A stretch of 64,000 nucleotides of DNA from an uncultured Pelagibacteraceae bacterium (GCA_902536765.1 CACAYM010000001.1:1-64000), one strand, 5' to 3'; positions 44,820 through 55,784 are shown, numbered from the stretch's first letter. Numbers and translations are program-made. The notes: a model not told the origin generated them from the letters alone.

Positions 44820-45050
44820 TTAACAACAGCTACAGCTTTTTTTTTCCTCTTTTTTTATTTTTATATCCCTCTCAGAATTAATTTCCTCTAATTCTTTTTT
44901 TCTATCTTCTAAAGCCTTTTTTTCTTTTAATATCTTGTCTTCAAAGTAAGCATAAAGTGAAGTAAAGCCTAACTTAGATGCTTTTTTTTCCTCATAGCCT
45001 CTTCGACCTTTTAAGTTTTCAATTATTTTTATTATTTCTTGATTTTGCAT
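44820..45050 (-). CDS. 76-residue coiled-coil protein with C-terminal Cys cluster
   Basis: The N terminus (QEIIKIIENLKGRRGYEEKKASKLGFTSLYAYF) looks like a small helical unit. It is followed by a highly charged heptad-like helix (about 37-70) and a terminal Ser-Cys-Ser-Cys-Cys. There is no signal peptide. It starts 8 nt after the pnp stop, so it is probably the last part of the nusA-pnp transcription unit. Function unknown. The three C-terminal cysteines suggest metal binding, disulfide linkage or modification. Confidence 0.75.
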   Translation of the reverse strand: MQNQEIIKIIENLKGRRGYEEKKASKLGFTSLYAYFEDKILKEKKALEDRKKELEEINSERDIKIKKEEKKSCSCC

Positions 45051-45058
45051 ATTCTATT

Positions 45059-47131
45059 TTAAATCGCAGCTTGTTTAATTGAAAGTTTTACTTTTCCTCT
45101 GTCAAAGCCAATCACTTTGACTTTTACTTCATCACCCTCTTTTACAACATCTGTTACTTTAGCAACTCTCTTGTCAGCTAGTTCAGAAATATGAACAAGT
45201 CCATCTTGTTTGCCTAAGAAGTTTACGAATGCACCAAATTCCATAATTTTCATAACTTTACCATTATAAATTTTATTTAATTCAGCTTTTGCAGTTAAAT
45301 CTTTAATCATTTGCATTGCTTTATTTCTAGAGTCTTCATCTGGAGCAGCAACTGTTACAACACCTTCGTCATTAACATCAACTTTTGCTCCTGATTTTTC
45401 AACAATCTCTCTTATTGTTGCACCACCTTTACCAATCACTGTTGCGATATCTTTTTTATCAACAGTAATTTTTTCCATCTTAGGTGTATGTTTTCCAACA
45501 TTTTCTCTTGATTTTGCTAAAGCTTTATTCATCTCACCAAGAATATGAATTCTTCCGTCTTTTGCTTGTTTTAAGGCTTGCTCCATAATTTCAAATGTTA
45601 TTCCTGTAATTTTAATATCCATTTGAAGAGACGTAATACCGTCTTTAGTTCCAGCAACTTTAAAATCCATATCACCTAAATGATCTTCATCACCAAGAAT
45701 ATCCGATAGAACACTAAAATCATCACCCTCTTTAATTAATCCCATTGCAATACCTGCAACTGGTTCTTTTAAAGGAACTCCTGCATCCATTAACGCTAAT
45801 GATGAACCACAGACAGTTGCCATTGAAGATGATCCATTGGATTCTGTGATTTCAGATACTATTCTGAATGTATAAGGAAAACTTTCTTTTGATGGCAAAG
45901 ATGAATTGATTGCTCTCCAAGCAAGTTTACCATGACCAATTTCTCTTCTACCTGTTCCAATCCTTCCAGTTTCACCAACTGAAAATGGTGGGAAATTGTA
46001 GTGGAGCATAAATCTTTCTCTTTGAAGGCCGTCTAAACTTTCAATTCTCTGCTCATCGTCTGAAGTTCCTAATGTAGTAGTTACAATTGCTTGTGTTTCA
46101 CCTCTTGTAAAAAGAGCAGATCCGTGAACTCTCGGTAATATACCTACTTCGCACATTATTGGTCTGACATCCGCTAAACCCCTACCATCAATTCTATTTT
46201 TATTTTTAAGAATATCCGTTCGTACAATTCTTTTTTCTAGATTTTTCAGCTCGTAATTTACATCTAACTCAGTGTAATTTTCATCCTCCTCATAGAGTTT
46301 TTTTGCTTTTTCAGTAATTTCAGATATTTGATTTGACCTATCTTGCTTGTCTCTTGTGGAAAAAGCTTTTTTCAAATCTTCAGTAAACTCCTTTTCTAAT
46401 TTTTTCTTAACTTCAGATAAATCTTTTTTCTCAACAACCCAATCTGGTTTTCTGCATTCTTTAGCAAGTTCCTCAATCATTTTTATAACCGGAATAAAAT
46501 TTTCGTGGCCAAATTTAACGGCATTCAACATCTCTTCTTCTGTTAATCCATTTGCTTCAGACTCAACCATTAGTACTGCATCTTTAGTACCTGCAACAAC
46601 AAGATCTAATTTAGATTTTTCTAATTCTATTTTTGAAGGGTTTAAAACATATTTTCCATCTATGAATCCAACTCTTGATGCACCAACTGGTCCAAGAAAT
46701 GGCATTCCAGATATTGCTAAAGCGGCTGACGATGCAATTATAGACAGTATGTCGGCCTCGTTTTCTTTATCGTAAGATATTACAGTTGGAAGTAATTGAA
46801 CCTCATTTTTAAATTCATCTGGAAACAAAGGTCTTATAGGTCTATCAATTAATCTTGATATTAATGTTTCACTTTCAGTAGGCCTAGCTTCTCTTTTGAA
46901 GTATCCACCTGGAATTTTACCGGCAGCATAATATTTTTCTTGGTAATTTACTGATAATGGAAAATAATCTACCTCAGGATTAACTTTTTTGGCGCCAACT
47001 ACAGTTGCTAATACAACTGTTTCTCCACATGTCGCTATTACAGCCCCATCAGCCTGTCGAGCAATTTTACCTGTTTCTAATTTTATTTTTTTACCATTTA
47101 ACTCAATTTCTTTTTTAAACTCTTTAAACAT
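45059..47131 (-). CDS. pnp: Polyribonucleotide nucleotidyltransferase (PNPase)
   Basis: A 690-residue 3'-to-5' phosphorolytic exoribonuclease. Two RNase PH domains are separated by a helical linker. The second has the catalytic Asp cluster around [17 protein letters not shown] near 480-495 and the FFRR-like [14 protein letters not shown] segment near 350. A KH domain ([17 protein letters not shown] near 560) and an S1 domain ([25 protein letters not shown] near 620) close the protein. It forms the degradosome-like trimer and could partner the Suv3-like helicase of this window. It is 4 nt downstream of rpsO. Confidence 0.98.
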   Translation of the reverse strand: MFKEFKKEIELNGKKIKLETGKIARQADGAVIATCGETVVLATVVGAKKVNPEVDYFPLSVNYQEKYYAAGKIPGGYFKREARPTESETLISRLIDRPIRPLFPDEFKNEVQLLPTVISYDKENEADILSIIASSAALAISGMPFLGPVGASRVGFIDGKYVLNPSKIELEKSKLDLVVAGTKDAVLMVESEANGLTEEEMLNAVKFGHENFIPVIKMIEELAKECRKPDWVVEKKDLSEVKKKLEKEFTEDLKKAFSTRDKQDRSNQISEITEKAKKLYEEDENYTELDVNYELKNLEKRIVRTDILKNKNRIDGRGLADVRPIMCEVGILPRVHGSALFTRGETQAIVTTTLGTSDDEQRIESLDGLQRERFMLHYNFPPFSVGETGRIGTGRREIGHGKLAWRAINSSLPSKESFPYTFRIVSEITESNGSSSMATVCGSSLALMDAGVPLKEPVAGIAMGLIKEGDDFSVLSDILGDEDHLGDMDFKVAGTKDGITSLQMDIKITGITFEIMEQALKQAKDGRIHILGEMNKALAKSRENVGKHTPKMEKITVDKKDIATVIGKGGATIREIVEKSGAKVDVNDEGVVTVAAPDEDSRNKAMQMIKDLTAKAELNKIYNGKVMKIMEFGAFVNFLGKQDGLVHISELADKRVAKVTDVVKEGDEVKVKVIGFDRGKVKLSIKQAAI

Positions 47132-47135
47132 TTTT

Positions 47136-47384
47136 CTACTTTCTTATATTTAGTTTACTTATTACATTCTTATAAGATTCTAATTTATTTCTTTTTAGAT
47201 AATCCAATAATTTCTTTCTTCTGTTTACTGCTTTTAATAAACCTACAGAAGAGTGTTTATCTTTCTTATACAAATTCATATGTTTTGATAAAGTCTCAAT
47301 TTTTTCAGTTAATAAAGCAATTTGTACTTCAGACGAACCCGTATCTTTTTCATGTATTGCCACTTCTTTAGCTTTTTTATTCAT
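47136..47384 (-). CDS. rpsO: 30S ribosomal protein S15
   Basis: An 82-residue 16S-rRNA-binding protein, a few residues shorter at the N terminus than the usual 89. [20 protein letters not shown] and the [23 protein letters not shown] core are diagnostic. Its start lies in the last codons of rbfA (8-nt overlap), and pnp follows by 4 nt; rpsO-pnp is a near-universal pair. Confidence 0.97.
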   Translation of the reverse strand: MNKKAKEVAIHEKDTGSSEVQIALLTEKIETLSKHMNLYKKDKHSSVGLLKAVNRRKKLLDYLKRNKLESYKNVISKLNIRK

Positions 47385-47763
47385 ATTTTTCCTGTCTGTT
47401 AGTTTTTTTTAATAAATTTTCAATTTTTTCGGCATAATCAAATGACTCATCTTTAACAAATAATAATTTTGGAAGGAATTTCATTGAAATTTTTTTAGAA
47501 AGAACCTTTCTAACCACAAATGAAAAATCTTTTAGTTCATCTAAAACCTCATTTGCATTTTTACCTCCAAGTGGCAATACAAAAGTTTTTGCTGTTTTTA
47601 AATCTGGACTCATTCTGACTTCCGTTACAGTAATATTGCTTGTTTCAATATTTGGCAATTTAGCTTCTCCCCTCATAAAAATATTTCCCAAGGCTTGTTT
47701 TATCATTTCTCCTACTCTTAATTGTCTTTGTGAGAGAGTTCTACTGTTTTTTTTAGATCTCAT
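47377..47763 (-). CDS. rbfA: Ribosome-binding factor A
   Basis: A 128-residue KH-fold factor needed for 30S maturation. The start RTLSQRQLRVGEMIKQALGNI and the central ITVTEVRMSPDLKTAKTFVLPLG are typical. It overlaps the infB stop by 4 nt (ATGA) and rpsO by 8 nt. The truB gene that normally separates rbfA and rpsO in alphaproteobacteria is missing here. Confidence 0.96.
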   Translation of the reverse strand: MRSKKNSRTLSQRQLRVGEMIKQALGNIFMRGEAKLPNIETSNITVTEVRMSPDLKTAKTFVLPLGGKNANEVLDELKDFSFVVRKVLSKKISMKFLPKLLFVKDESFDYAEKIENLLKKTNRQEKYE

Positions 47764-49970
47764 ATTCTTCTTTCTGTAATTTTGGAGTTATATGCCTCTA
47801 TAATATCTTTCTTTTGAAAATCATTAAAATCCTTCAAAGTTATTCCACATTCTAATCCAGCAGAAACTTGTTTTGCTTGATTTTTTTCTCTAAAAATAGT
47901 GTTTATTTTACCATTATATATGATCGCACCATCTCTAATAACTCTAGCGTTAGCATCATTTAATATTTCACCATTTAATACTTTTGAGCCTGCTACTTTT
48001 CCAACTTTAGAAACTTTAAATATTTCAAGTATTTCGGCTGATCCGATAATTTGTTCTTCTACATCAGGTGATAATAAACCAGACATTCTACTTTTGATGA
48101 AATCTAAAACCTCATAAATAATATTATATGATGATATAGATATTTTTTCTTGTTCTGCTAATTTTTTTGCTTCTTTAGTTGGTTTAACATTAAATGCAAT
48201 TAACACAGCGTTTGATGCTTTCGCTAAACTTACATCAGTTTCAGTAATCATTCCAATATCAGATAGAATTATTTTTGGTTTTATTTCATCATGTTTAATT
48301 TGCATTACTGCACTAATGATTGCCTCGGATGATCCATGTACATCTGATTTAATAATAATATTTAATTCCTCAGTTTTTTTATCATTAAAAGCCGACTCTT
48401 GTGTTGCAAAAGTTATTGGATTTTTACCAATTTTCGACTCTTGAATTCTAGCTTCGCATAAAGATTTCGCTTCTTTTTCACTTTCTAATACTACAAAATC
48501 ATCACCTGATTTTGAAGCACCATTTATTCCTAAAACCTCGACTGGAGAAGCAGGATATGCTTCTTGAATGTTTTGTCCTAAATCATTTATTATTGCTCTT
48601 ACTTTACCCCACTTAAGACCACTAACAAAATAATCACCTTTTTTAAGAGTGCCATTAGTAACGATTATATTCGCTATTGGACCTCTTCCAATATCTACCT
48701 TAGATTCCAAAACTACAGCATTAGCTTTTGTATTATAATCAGCTTTTAAATCTAATAGTTCGGACTGAAGGATGATTGACTCGACTAATTTAGATAAATT
48801 TTGCTTTGTTTTTGTGGAAATTTCGACCATTAAAGTATCTCCAGATAATTCTTCAGCGATTAACTCATGCTCCAATAATTGATTTTTTACTTTCTGGGGT
48901 TCTGCTTCAGGTAAGTCACATTTGTTAACAGCTACAACGATTGGAACTTTTGCGGCTTTTGCATGTTTAATAGACTCTATTGTTTGTGGTTTTACTCCAT
49001 CATCTGCTGCAACAACCAGTACAACAATATCTGTTAGTTTTGATCCTCTTGCTCTCATTTCAGTAAATGCAGCGTGTCCTGGTGTGTCTATAAATGTAAT
49101 TTTACTTGAATTGTGTTCAATCTGATAAGCACCAACGTGTTGCGTAATACCCCCAAACTCTCCAGATACAACATTAGTTTTTCTTAATACATCAAGTACT
49201 GAAGTTTTTCCGTGATCTACATGTCCCATCACTGTTACTATCGGAGGCCTGTTTTTTAAATTTTCTGGCTTTACCTCTTTAATTTTTTTAATAATTTCAT
49301 CTGCTTTTTCCTCTTTAATTGGATTATGACCAAATTCTTTAACTAAATACTCAGCAGTGTCAGAATCTATCGAATGATTAATAGTAGCAGTTACGCCCAT
49401 ACCTAAAAGATGTTTAATTATACTGCTAGATTGTTCAGCCATTCTATTAGCAAGTTCTCTAATAGTTATTACTTGGGGTATATTTACATCTCTTTTGATA
49501 GGCTTTAAATTTTCTCTTAAATCTTCTTTTTGAAAACTTCTATTTTCTTTTTGTTTTGCTCTTTTTAAAGATGCTAAACTTCTAGCTCTGCCCTCATCGT
49601 CACCACTCAAAGCTCTTGAAACTGTCAATTTAAGCTCTCTCCTTTTTGAACTTGATTTCCCTTTTACATCTTTTTTTTCAGGATCTGCTTTCAATCTTCT
49701 AGTTGCTCTTTGCTCAGCAAGCTTTCTTTTTTCATAATCATTTGTTGGCAGAACTGGCTTTTCGATACCTTGTGGCTTGAATTTTACAGTACTATTTTTT
49801 TTTAAATTAAAGTCTTGTCTATTTTGGTAAAATGATCTTTTGTTTGGAAACTTTGAATTCTTTTTTTCAATTAAAACTGAATTTTTCCCTTGAGACTTAG
49901 CTTTTTCAATATTAGATATGGATTTCTTTAGGTTCCCTGATAATTTTAATTTGATTTTTTTTTTGTCCAT
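47760..49970 (-). CDS. infB: Translation initiation factor IF-2
   Basis: A 736-residue translational GTPase that brings initiator tRNA to the 30S subunit. A Lys/Arg-rich N-terminal region (about 1-170) is shorter than in most alphaproteobacteria. It is followed by the IF2-N region ([18 protein letters not shown]). The G domain has GHVDHGKT near 247, DTPGHAAF near 296 and NKCD near 350. Domains II to IV end in the C-terminal [24 protein letters not shown] fMet-tRNA-binding part. It starts 10 nt after the nusA stop, with no ylxR between. Confidence 0.98.
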   Translation of the reverse strand: MDKKKIKLKLSGNLKKSISNIEKAKSQGKNSVLIEKKNSKFPNKRSFYQNRQDFNLKKNSTVKFKPQGIEKPVLPTNDYEKRKLAEQRATRRLKADPEKKDVKGKSSSKRRELKLTVSRALSGDDEGRARSLASLKRAKQKENRSFQKEDLRENLKPIKRDVNIPQVITIRELANRMAEQSSSIIKHLLGMGVTATINHSIDSDTAEYLVKEFGHNPIKEEKADEIIKKIKEVKPENLKNRPPIVTVMGHVDHGKTSVLDVLRKTNVVSGEFGGITQHVGAYQIEHNSSKITFIDTPGHAAFTEMRARGSKLTDIVVLVVAADDGVKPQTIESIKHAKAAKVPIVVAVNKCDLPEAEPQKVKNQLLEHELIAEELSGDTLMVEISTKTKQNLSKLVESIILQSELLDLKADYNTKANAVVLESKVDIGRGPIANIIVTNGTLKKGDYFVSGLKWGKVRAIINDLGQNIQEAYPASPVEVLGINGASKSGDDFVVLESEKEAKSLCEARIQESKIGKNPITFATQESAFNDKKTEELNIIIKSDVHGSSEAIISAVMQIKHDEIKPKIILSDIGMITETDVSLAKASNAVLIAFNVKPTKEAKKLAEQEKISISSYNIIYEVLDFIKSRMSGLLSPDVEEQIIGSAEILEIFKVSKVGKVAGSKVLNGEILNDANARVIRDGAIIYNGKINTIFREKNQAKQVSAGLECGITLKDFNDFQKKDIIEAYNSKITERRI

Positions 49971-49980
49971 AACTCATCTT

Positions 49981-51534
49981 TCAATCTTTATAGATTTTGT
50001 TTCTAGCTGACATAATTAAATCATCCGCCTCTTTTTTTGAGAGGGCAAAATCTTCTAAAAATCCTTTTATTTTGACACGTTCTCCCTTAATAATATCATA
50101 TCCTCCAGTTAACTCATCAGATGCAAGATCAGCAAAATCATTCAGCGTTAAAATTTTTTGTTCCCCAAGTGTCACCAACATTCCTGGTGTTAATCCCTCA
50201 TGATCAATTAAATTATTTTCAAGTCCAAGTTCTTTTATTTTATTTGATATTTCTTCTTGATCTTTTTTGTGGAACTCTTTGGCTCTTTCTATTAATTCTT
50301 TAGCTGTATCTTCTTCAATACCCTCTATTTTTATCAAATTATCAACTGATGAATCTTTCAAATCATCGATTGATGAAAATCCTTCTGCAACAAGTAATTG
50401 ACCAAGTGTCTCGTCTAATTCTAAATTCTTTACAAAATTTTCTGTTTTCTCTTTAAATTCTGTTTGTCTTTTTTCAGAGTCCTCTTGGTCTGTCATAATA
50501 TTAATCTCATAATTCATAAGTTTGGTTGCTAATCTAACATTTTGACCTCTTCTTCCAATTGCTTTACTTAAATTTTCTTCTGTAAGAATTACGTCTAACT
50601 TTTTATTTTCAAGATCAACATTTACTCTTTGAACTTCAGCAGGGGACAGTGCATTTGAAACAACAACCGCAGGATCTTCAGACCAATTTACTATATCTAT
50701 TTTTTCTCCTTGTAGCTCATTTACTACAGCTTGAACTCTGCTTCCCCTCATGCCAACACATGCTCCAACTGGATCTAAAGAATTATCAATAGCCTTTACA
50801 CAAATTTTTGCTCTACTACCCGGATCTCTTGAAGATGAAATAATTTCTATTAAACCGTCATATATTTCAGGAACTTCTTGAATAAATAATTTTTCCATAA
50901 ATTTTGGATGAGCTCTAGATAAAAAAATTTGTTGTCCTCTTGGCTCCCTTCTTACATCGCTACAATAAGCTTTTATTCGATCACCTGCTTTAATATTTTC
51001 TCTTGGAATCACTTCATTTTTTTGAATTATTGCTTCAGTCCTCCCCAGGTCAACTATCACATTTCCAAATTCCAATCTTTTTACTATCCCACTTAATATC
51101 GTATCTTTTTTATCAACAAAATCATTATACTGCCTCTCTCTTTCGGCCTCCCTAACATTAAAACTTATTACCTGTTTAGCTGTTTGTGCCGCTATACGAC
51201 CAAAGTCAAATGAGGGTAAAGACTGAAGGACAATATCACCAATTTTTTTATCCTTATTTTCCACACTCAAATTATGTGCATCATCTAAGCTAATTTCTGT
51301 ATTTAAATTTTCAGGCTTTTCAGATATCACTAATTTTCTAAAAATTCCTATATCTCCACTCTCTCTGTTTATTTGAACCTCAATTTCATTTTCTTGACCA
51401 AATTTAGACTTTGCAGCCTTTGCAATACCAGTTTCCATAGAATTAATTATAACTTCTTTGTCTATAGATTTTTCTAGTGCTACTGCTTCAGCTATCCTAA
51501 TTAATTCAAGTTTATCTGCTCTTCTATTTAACAT
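49981..51534 (-). CDS. nusA: Transcription termination/antitermination factor NusA
   Basis: A 517-residue RNA-polymerase-associated factor. The N-terminal polymerase-binding domain (1-125) is followed by S1 (SGIVKRLEFGNVIVDLG near 135) and two KH domains (DPVGACVGMRGSRVQAV near 255; LSKAIGRRGQNVRLA near 325). Two helix-hairpin-helix acidic repeats (LGQLLVAEGFSSIDDL near 382 and after) complete it, as in alphaproteobacteria. A strong Shine-Dalgarno AAGGAGC lies just before the ATG, and directly before that is an intrinsic terminator, so expression must involve readthrough. No rimP precedes it. Confidence 0.97.
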   Translation of the reverse strand: MLNRRADKLELIRIAEAVALEKSIDKEVIINSMETGIAKAAKSKFGQENEIEVQINRESGDIGIFRKLVISEKPENLNTEISLDDAHNLSVENKDKKIGDIVLQSLPSFDFGRIAAQTAKQVISFNVREAERERQYNDFVDKKDTILSGIVKRLEFGNVIVDLGRTEAIIQKNEVIPRENIKAGDRIKAYCSDVRREPRGQQIFLSRAHPKFMEKLFIQEVPEIYDGLIEIISSSRDPGSRAKICVKAIDNSLDPVGACVGMRGSRVQAVVNELQGEKIDIVNWSEDPAVVVSNALSPAEVQRVNVDLENKKLDVILTEENLSKAIGRRGQNVRLATKLMNYEINIMTDQEDSEKRQTEFKEKTENFVKNLELDETLGQLLVAEGFSSIDDLKDSSVDNLIKIEGIEEDTAKELIERAKEFHKKDQEEISNKIKELGLENNLIDHEGLTPGMLVTLGEQKILTLNDFADLASDELTGGYDIIKGERVKIKGFLEDFALSKKEADDLIMSARNKIYKD

Positions 51535-51545
51535 TTGCTCCTTCC

Positions 51546-51573
51546 AAAAAAAAATGGGCCGAAGCCCATTTTT
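51546..51573 (-). terminator. Intrinsic terminator/attenuator between metK and nusA
   Basis: On the minus strand a 10-bp stem (51564-51573 with 51550-51559) closes on the extra-stable C(UUCG)G tetraloop and runs into nine U residues. It is a near-ideal intrinsic terminator. It ends only 11 nt before the nusA ATG, and the nusA Shine-Dalgarno follows the U tract directly. It serves as metK terminator and, because no promoter can fit after it, also as a nusA leader attenuator. Confidence 0.93.
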
Positions 51574-51595
51574 GAAATTTCAATAATGTAAAAAC

Positions 51596-51623
51596 AATAT
51601 AGGTATTTTTCTTAAATATTCAA
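51596..51623 (-). promoter_or_regulatory. Candidate nusA promoter in the metK 3' region
   Basis: TTGAAT (51618-51623, minus strand), a 16-bp spacer and TATATT (51596-51601) make a reasonable sigma-70 promoter. It starts 10 bp after the metK stop. Transcription would begin near 51589, giving a 55-nt leader that contains the terminator hairpin. Confidence 0.5.
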
Positions 51624-51632
51624 CTTTATTTA

Positions 51633-52793
51633 CTATTTAAATACAGAAGCTTTATCAGTTTTTTCCCATGAAAATGATCCATCACTACCTGGATCTCTCC
51701 CAAAATGCCCGTAAGCGGCTGATTTTTCATAAATTGGTTTATTTAACCCAAGCATTTCCCTTATACCTCTTGGGCTTAAATCAAAATTATCTTTTATAAG
51801 TTTTTCAACATGTGAATTTTTTTCTTCATCATTGTTAAACAGGTCTACATAAATAGATAAAGGCTTTGATACTCCTATTGCGTAAGCTAACTGTATCAAA
51901 CATTTATCTGCAATTTTAGACGCCACAATATTTTTTGCTAAATATCTAGACGCATAAGCTGCAGATCTATCAACTTTAGTTGGATCTTTGCCTGAAAAAG
52001 CTCCACCGCCGTGGGGGGCTGCACCACCATATGTATCTACAATTATTTTTCTTCCAGTTAGACCACTGTCGCCATCGGGTCCGCCAATCACGAAATTTCC
52101 CGTAGGATTTATATATATTTCATTTTCATCAAGGTTCCCAAGTAAGTTTTTTGGAATAGATCTCTCAATGTAAGGCATACATAATTCTTTCACCTTTGCT
52201 AAGTTCACATCTTTCGAGTGTTGGGTAGAAATTACGACTGATTTTACTGCTTTCGGAACACCATCTTTATATTCGATAGTTATTTGACTTTTTGAGTCTG
52301 GCTCAATCCCTTTTAGCTTTCCAGATTTTCTATCTTCAGCCATAAGCCTTAGAATTCTGTGGGAAAAATGAATTGGAGCTGGCATTAGCACGTCTGTCTC
52401 GTTGCACGCATAGCCAAACATTATTCCCTGATCTCCAGCACCCTCATCTTTGTTTCCAGAAGAATCTACTCCCATCGCTATATCAGCTGATTGAGAGTGT
52501 AAATGACATTCAATTTTTGTCGCTTCTTTGTAAGTAAATCCTTCCTGGTCATAACCAATATCTTTTATACAGTCTCTAACTTTGGAAATTAATTCATCTT
52601 TTTTAATATCTGGTCCTCTTGTTTCACCTGCCAAAACAACTTTATTTGTTGTCGTCAAAGTTTCACATGCAACCCTTGCTTCAGGTTCCATACCTAAATA
52701 TGTATCTACAACCATATCTGAGATTCTATCACAAACTTTATCTGGGTGACCTTCTGATACAGATTCACTTGTAAACAAAAAATCTTTTTTCAT
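51633..52793 (-). CDS. metK: S-adenosylmethionine synthetase
   Basis: A 386-residue enzyme making SAM from methionine and ATP. The start [21 protein letters not shown] carries the ATP-binding His-Pro-Asp-Lys. [16 protein letters not shown] near 118-133 and the glycine-rich [16 protein letters not shown] near 257-272 are the family signatures. It starts 1 nt after the lnt stop. No SAM riboswitch can be accommodated directly upstream. Confidence 0.98.
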   Translation of the reverse strand: MKKDFLFTSESVSEGHPDKVCDRISDMVVDTYLGMEPEARVACETLTTTNKVVLAGETRGPDIKKDELISKVRDCIKDIGYDQEGFTYKEATKIECHLHSQSADIAMGVDSSGNKDEGAGDQGIMFGYACNETDVLMPAPIHFSHRILRLMAEDRKSGKLKGIEPDSKSQITIEYKDGVPKAVKSVVISTQHSKDVNLAKVKELCMPYIERSIPKNLLGNLDENEIYINPTGNFVIGGPDGDSGLTGRKIIVDTYGGAAPHGGGAFSGKDPTKVDRSAAYASRYLAKNIVASKIADKCLIQLAYAIGVSKPLSIYVDLFNNDEEKNSHVEKLIKDNFDLSPRGIREMLGLNKPIYEKSAAYGHFGRDPGSDGSFSWEKTDKASVFK

Positions 52794-52794
52794 T

Positions 52795-54336
52795 TTATTT
52801 TATCTCCCTATTCGATTTTAAAAAAAAAATTAAGCTAATATAAATAACGATAAAATAAAAGAACATATTATTCCCATATTTAGAAAAAAAAGTTTTTTTA
52901 GGGTTTTTTAGTTGGTTAATTTCTATTACTCCCTCATAAGTTGACTCTGATATTTTGACAGTTTGTCCATAAGGGTCAATTAAAGCTGATGTTCCGTTAT
53001 TGGTTGATCTAATAATGCTTTTACCTTCCTCTATAGAACGAAAAATAGAATGAGAAAAATGTTGATAAGGCCCAACTGATGTTCCAAACCAACCGTCTTC
53101 TGAGATATTTATAATCAAATCATAATTATTATTCTTTGAAAGTTTACCCGAATAAATTATTTCATAGCAAATCAAAGGCAAAAAGCTGATATCAAATCCA
53201 AATTTCTCTAAATGAATCAGATCTCTTTTCTCGCCTGATGAGTATGAATTATAAAAATTTGTTATGGTTTTAATACCAAAACTTTTAAAAAATGTTTCTA
53301 AAGGAAGAAATTCACCAAAAGGAACTAGATTATTTTTATTATAAACCTCTATTATATCTAAATTATTGTTGACTACAGCTAATGAATTATAAATTTTTTT
53401 ATTAACAATATTGTTAATACCAAATATAACTAAATGGTTGTTACTAAATTTTTCTCTGAAACTATTTTTATATTTTTTTAAATTTTTCAATTCAGTATTA
53501 TTAAACACTCCCTCAGGCCACACAAATATTGTTTTAACTTCTTTATTTGGCTTACTTAATTTGATTAAACTTTGGAGAATTTCTTCCTCATTCTCAGTAT
53601 AGTAAAATCTTTCGATCCCAATCTTTGGTGAAACAATCTTGATTGTAAAATAGTTATCTTTAAGTAAATTATATTTTGACTTCTCAAACTCGAGTTGGCC
53701 AAAAATAATCACCGAAATTAATAATATTACATAAGAAAACATAAAATACATGTCGTATTTACTTTTTTTTAAGTAAACGAGAGAAGGCAAAACAAATAAT
53801 GTGATACAAAATAAATTAAAACTATATGTCCCAATTAAAGAAAGTATTTGTAATATTGGTAAAAATTCTGAAAAAGAAAATGATATTAAGTTCCATGGAA
53901 AGCCTGACAAAATATTTCCCCTTATGAATTCAGCAATTGAAAGAGTTACTGAAAAAATTAAGATTAAACAAATATTATTTAATTGTTTAAAAAAATAAAA
54001 AATATATGCAGCTAGTCCATAAAATATTGCAAGAAATAGCGGAATAAGAATGAATGCAATAGGAATTAATATTTTAAACGTTTGATCAAATGTTAGGGAT
54101 ATTGTTATCCAGTATAAACTAGACATAAAATAACCAAAACCAAACATCCAGCCACTTAAAAAAAAATCTTTTTTAGTTAAATTAAATCTTTGTTTTACAA
54201 AGAAGACAAATAAACCTGAAAATGTAAAAAAATTAATTAGAAAAAAATTATATGGTGGTAGGCTAAAAGAACTTAATATACCAAGACAAAAGATATACAA
54301 ATGTGGTAAAAAATTTTTCTTAAAAAATTTGCTCAA
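52795..54336 (-). CDS. lnt: Apolipoprotein N-acyltransferase
   Basis: A 513-residue inner-membrane enzyme adding the third acyl chain to lipoproteins. Six to seven N-terminal membrane helices are followed by a periplasmic nitrilase-like domain. Its triad is Glu ([10 protein letters not shown], about 274), Lys ([14 protein letters not shown], about 335) and Cys ([11 protein letters not shown], about 390). A final membrane helix ends the protein. The start codon is TTG at 54334-54336, overlapping the ybeY TGA stop (TTGA); no in-frame ATG precedes the first helices. Confidence 0.95.
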   Translation of the reverse strand: MSKFFKKNFLPHLYIFCLGILSSFSLPPYNFFLINFFTFSGLFVFFVKQRFNLTKKDFFLSGWMFGFGYFMSSLYWITISLTFDQTFKILIPIAFILIPLFLAIFYGLAAYIFYFFKQLNNICLILIFSVTLSIAEFIRGNILSGFPWNLISFSFSEFLPILQILSLIGTYSFNLFCITLFVLPSLVYLKKSKYDMYFMFSYVILLISVIIFGQLEFEKSKYNLLKDNYFTIKIVSPKIGIERFYYTENEEEILQSLIKLSKPNKEVKTIFVWPEGVFNNTELKNLKKYKNSFREKFSNNHLVIFGINNIVNKKIYNSLAVVNNNLDIIEVYNKNNLVPFGEFLPLETFFKSFGIKTITNFYNSYSSGEKRDLIHLEKFGFDISFLPLICYEIIYSGKLSKNNNYDLIINISEDGWFGTSVGPYQHFSHSIFRSIEEGKSIIRSTNNGTSALIDPYGQTVKISESTYEGVIEINQLKNPKKTFFSKYGNNMFFYFIVIYISLIFFLKSNREIK

Positions 54337-54788
54337 ATTTTATTTTTAACTAGATTATAAAGGTTTAGTTCCTCTTTTTGCATCAAATTAAAATCCTTAT
54401 TTTTCTTGTGGTCAAATCCTTTAAGGTGCAAAAAACCATGAATAAATATTTTAGCAACTTTTTTTTTAAATTCAGCTATATTTATTTCCTTAGGTCTATT
54501 CATGAATTCATAACTTATAATAATATCCCCTAAATAAAAAAATTTTTTATTAATTTTTTTTTTAATCGGAAAAGATAAAATGTCTGTTGGTTTATTTTTT
54601 TTTCTAAAAGTTTTATTTAGTATTTTTATTTTTGAATTATTTGATAACAAAACTGTTAGTATTGTTTTTTCATTTTTTTTAGAATATTTTTTTGGAAAGT
54701 TTTTTAGTATTCTATTAAATAGTTGGGAAATATTTTTTATTTTTTTTATCCACGCTGTATTATCTATTATGACCTCAGCTTTTATCAT
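54333..54788 (-). CDS. ybeY: Endoribonuclease YbeY (rRNA maturation)
   Basis: A 151-residue single-strand endoribonuclease involved in 16S rRNA 3'-end maturation and ribosome quality control. The zinc motif HGFLHLKGFDH has His117, His121 and His127. TDILSFPIK near 68 and the LGDIIISYE segment near 86 are also conserved. It overlaps phoH by 14 nt and lnt by 4 nt. Confidence 0.96.
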   Translation of the reverse strand: MIKAEVIIDNTAWIKKIKNISQLFNRILKNFPKKYSKKNEKTILTVLLSNNSKIKILNKTFRKKNKPTDILSFPIKKKINKKFFYLGDIIISYEFMNRPKEINIAEFKKKVAKIFIHGFLHLKGFDHKKNKDFNLMQKEELNLYNLVKNKI

Positions 54789-55782
54789 CTTTTTGATCTG
54801 AATAGGCTTTTACAATTTTAGAAACTAGTGGGTGTCTTACGACATCTGAATGATCAAAATCAACTACTGAAATCTCGTCTAAGTGTCCTATAAGCTTTTT
54901 AGATCTATTTAAACCTGATAGCGATTTGTTTGGTAAATCTATTTGTGATGGATCACCATTAACAACTATTTTAGAATTTTCGCCAATTCTGGTTAAGAAC
55001 ATTTTTATTTGCGTGTCAGTTGCATTTTGAGCTTCATCTAAAATAGCAAAAGAGTTTTTTAAAGTTCTTCCTCGCATGAATGCAAGAGGAGCAATTTCAA
55101 TATCCCCAATTTCTATTTTTTTTTGTATTTTTTCAAAGTCCAACAAATCATATAAAGAATCATAAAGTGGTCTTAAATACGGATCAACTTTTTCTCTCAT
55201 ATCTCCAGGCAGAAAACCAAGTCTTTCTCCAGCTTCAACAGCTGGTCTTGATAAAATTATTCTCTCAATTTTTTTTTCTAAGAGCATTGTCAAACCTACA
55301 GCTACAGCTAAAAAAGTTTTTCCCGTTCCTGCAGGGCCTGTGGAAATAATTATTTCACTCTCCTTAAGTGCTCGAACATATTTTTTTTGTTTTTCAGATC
55401 TTGGAATGACTGATTTTTTTGGTGTCTTAATTATGTATTCAATTTTGTCAGCAGTATTACTATTTTCACTTATCATAAATTTGTTTATAGATGATAATAT
55501 ATCTTTTTTCTCTATCGTTCCATTATTTATAAATTGATCAGAGAGAAACACAATTGCATTTTTAACTATTTCATTATTTTTTTGATCACTTTTTATAATT
55601 ATAGAGTTGCCTCTAAAATATAAATTTGTTTCGGTTAATTTCTCAAGTTGTTTCAGATTTTCATTAAATTCACCAACAACACCCATTAATAAGTCATTAT
55701 TTTGAAATATTACACTTATGCTATCATTATCAGAATAAACAAAATTAATTTTGCCTTTCAAATTTGGTCTAGCTCTATTCAA
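54775..55782 (-). CDS. ybeZ: PhoH-like ATPase (YbeZ)
   Basis: A 335-residue P-loop ATPase of the PhoH group, usually paired with YbeY in rRNA processing. A KH-like N-terminal part (about 1-100) precedes Walker A GPAGTGKTFLAV near 153. Walker B AILDEAQNAT lies near 248, with GDPSQIDLP as sensor. The first codon in the frame that fits the family N terminus is TTG at 55780-55782, 2 nt after the miaB stop; no upstream ATG is available. Confidence 0.93.
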   Translation of the reverse strand: MNRARPNLKGKINFVYSDNDSISVIFQNNDLLMGVVGEFNENLKQLEKLTETNLYFRGNSIIIKSDQKNNEIVKNAIVFLSDQFINNGTIEKKDILSSINKFMISENSNTADKIEYIIKTPKKSVIPRSEKQKKYVRALKESEIIISTGPAGTGKTFLAVAVGLTMLLEKKIERIILSRPAVEAGERLGFLPGDMREKVDPYLRPLYDSLYDLLDFEKIQKKIEIGDIEIAPLAFMRGRTLKNSFAILDEAQNATDTQIKMFLTRIGENSKIVVNGDPSQIDLPNKSLSGLNRSKKLIGHLDEISVVDFDHSDVVRHPLVSKIVKAYSDQKDDKS

Positions 55783-55784
55783 TT

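Noticed and set aside
46347..46775. 142-residue plus-strand frame opposite pnp
   Set aside because: Ser/Phe-rich translation typical of an antisense shadow; pnp in the opposite frame is fully conserved.
52790..52800. SAM riboswitch controlling metK
   Set aside because: Only 1 nt separates lnt from metK, and no riboswitch-like structure was seen upstream.
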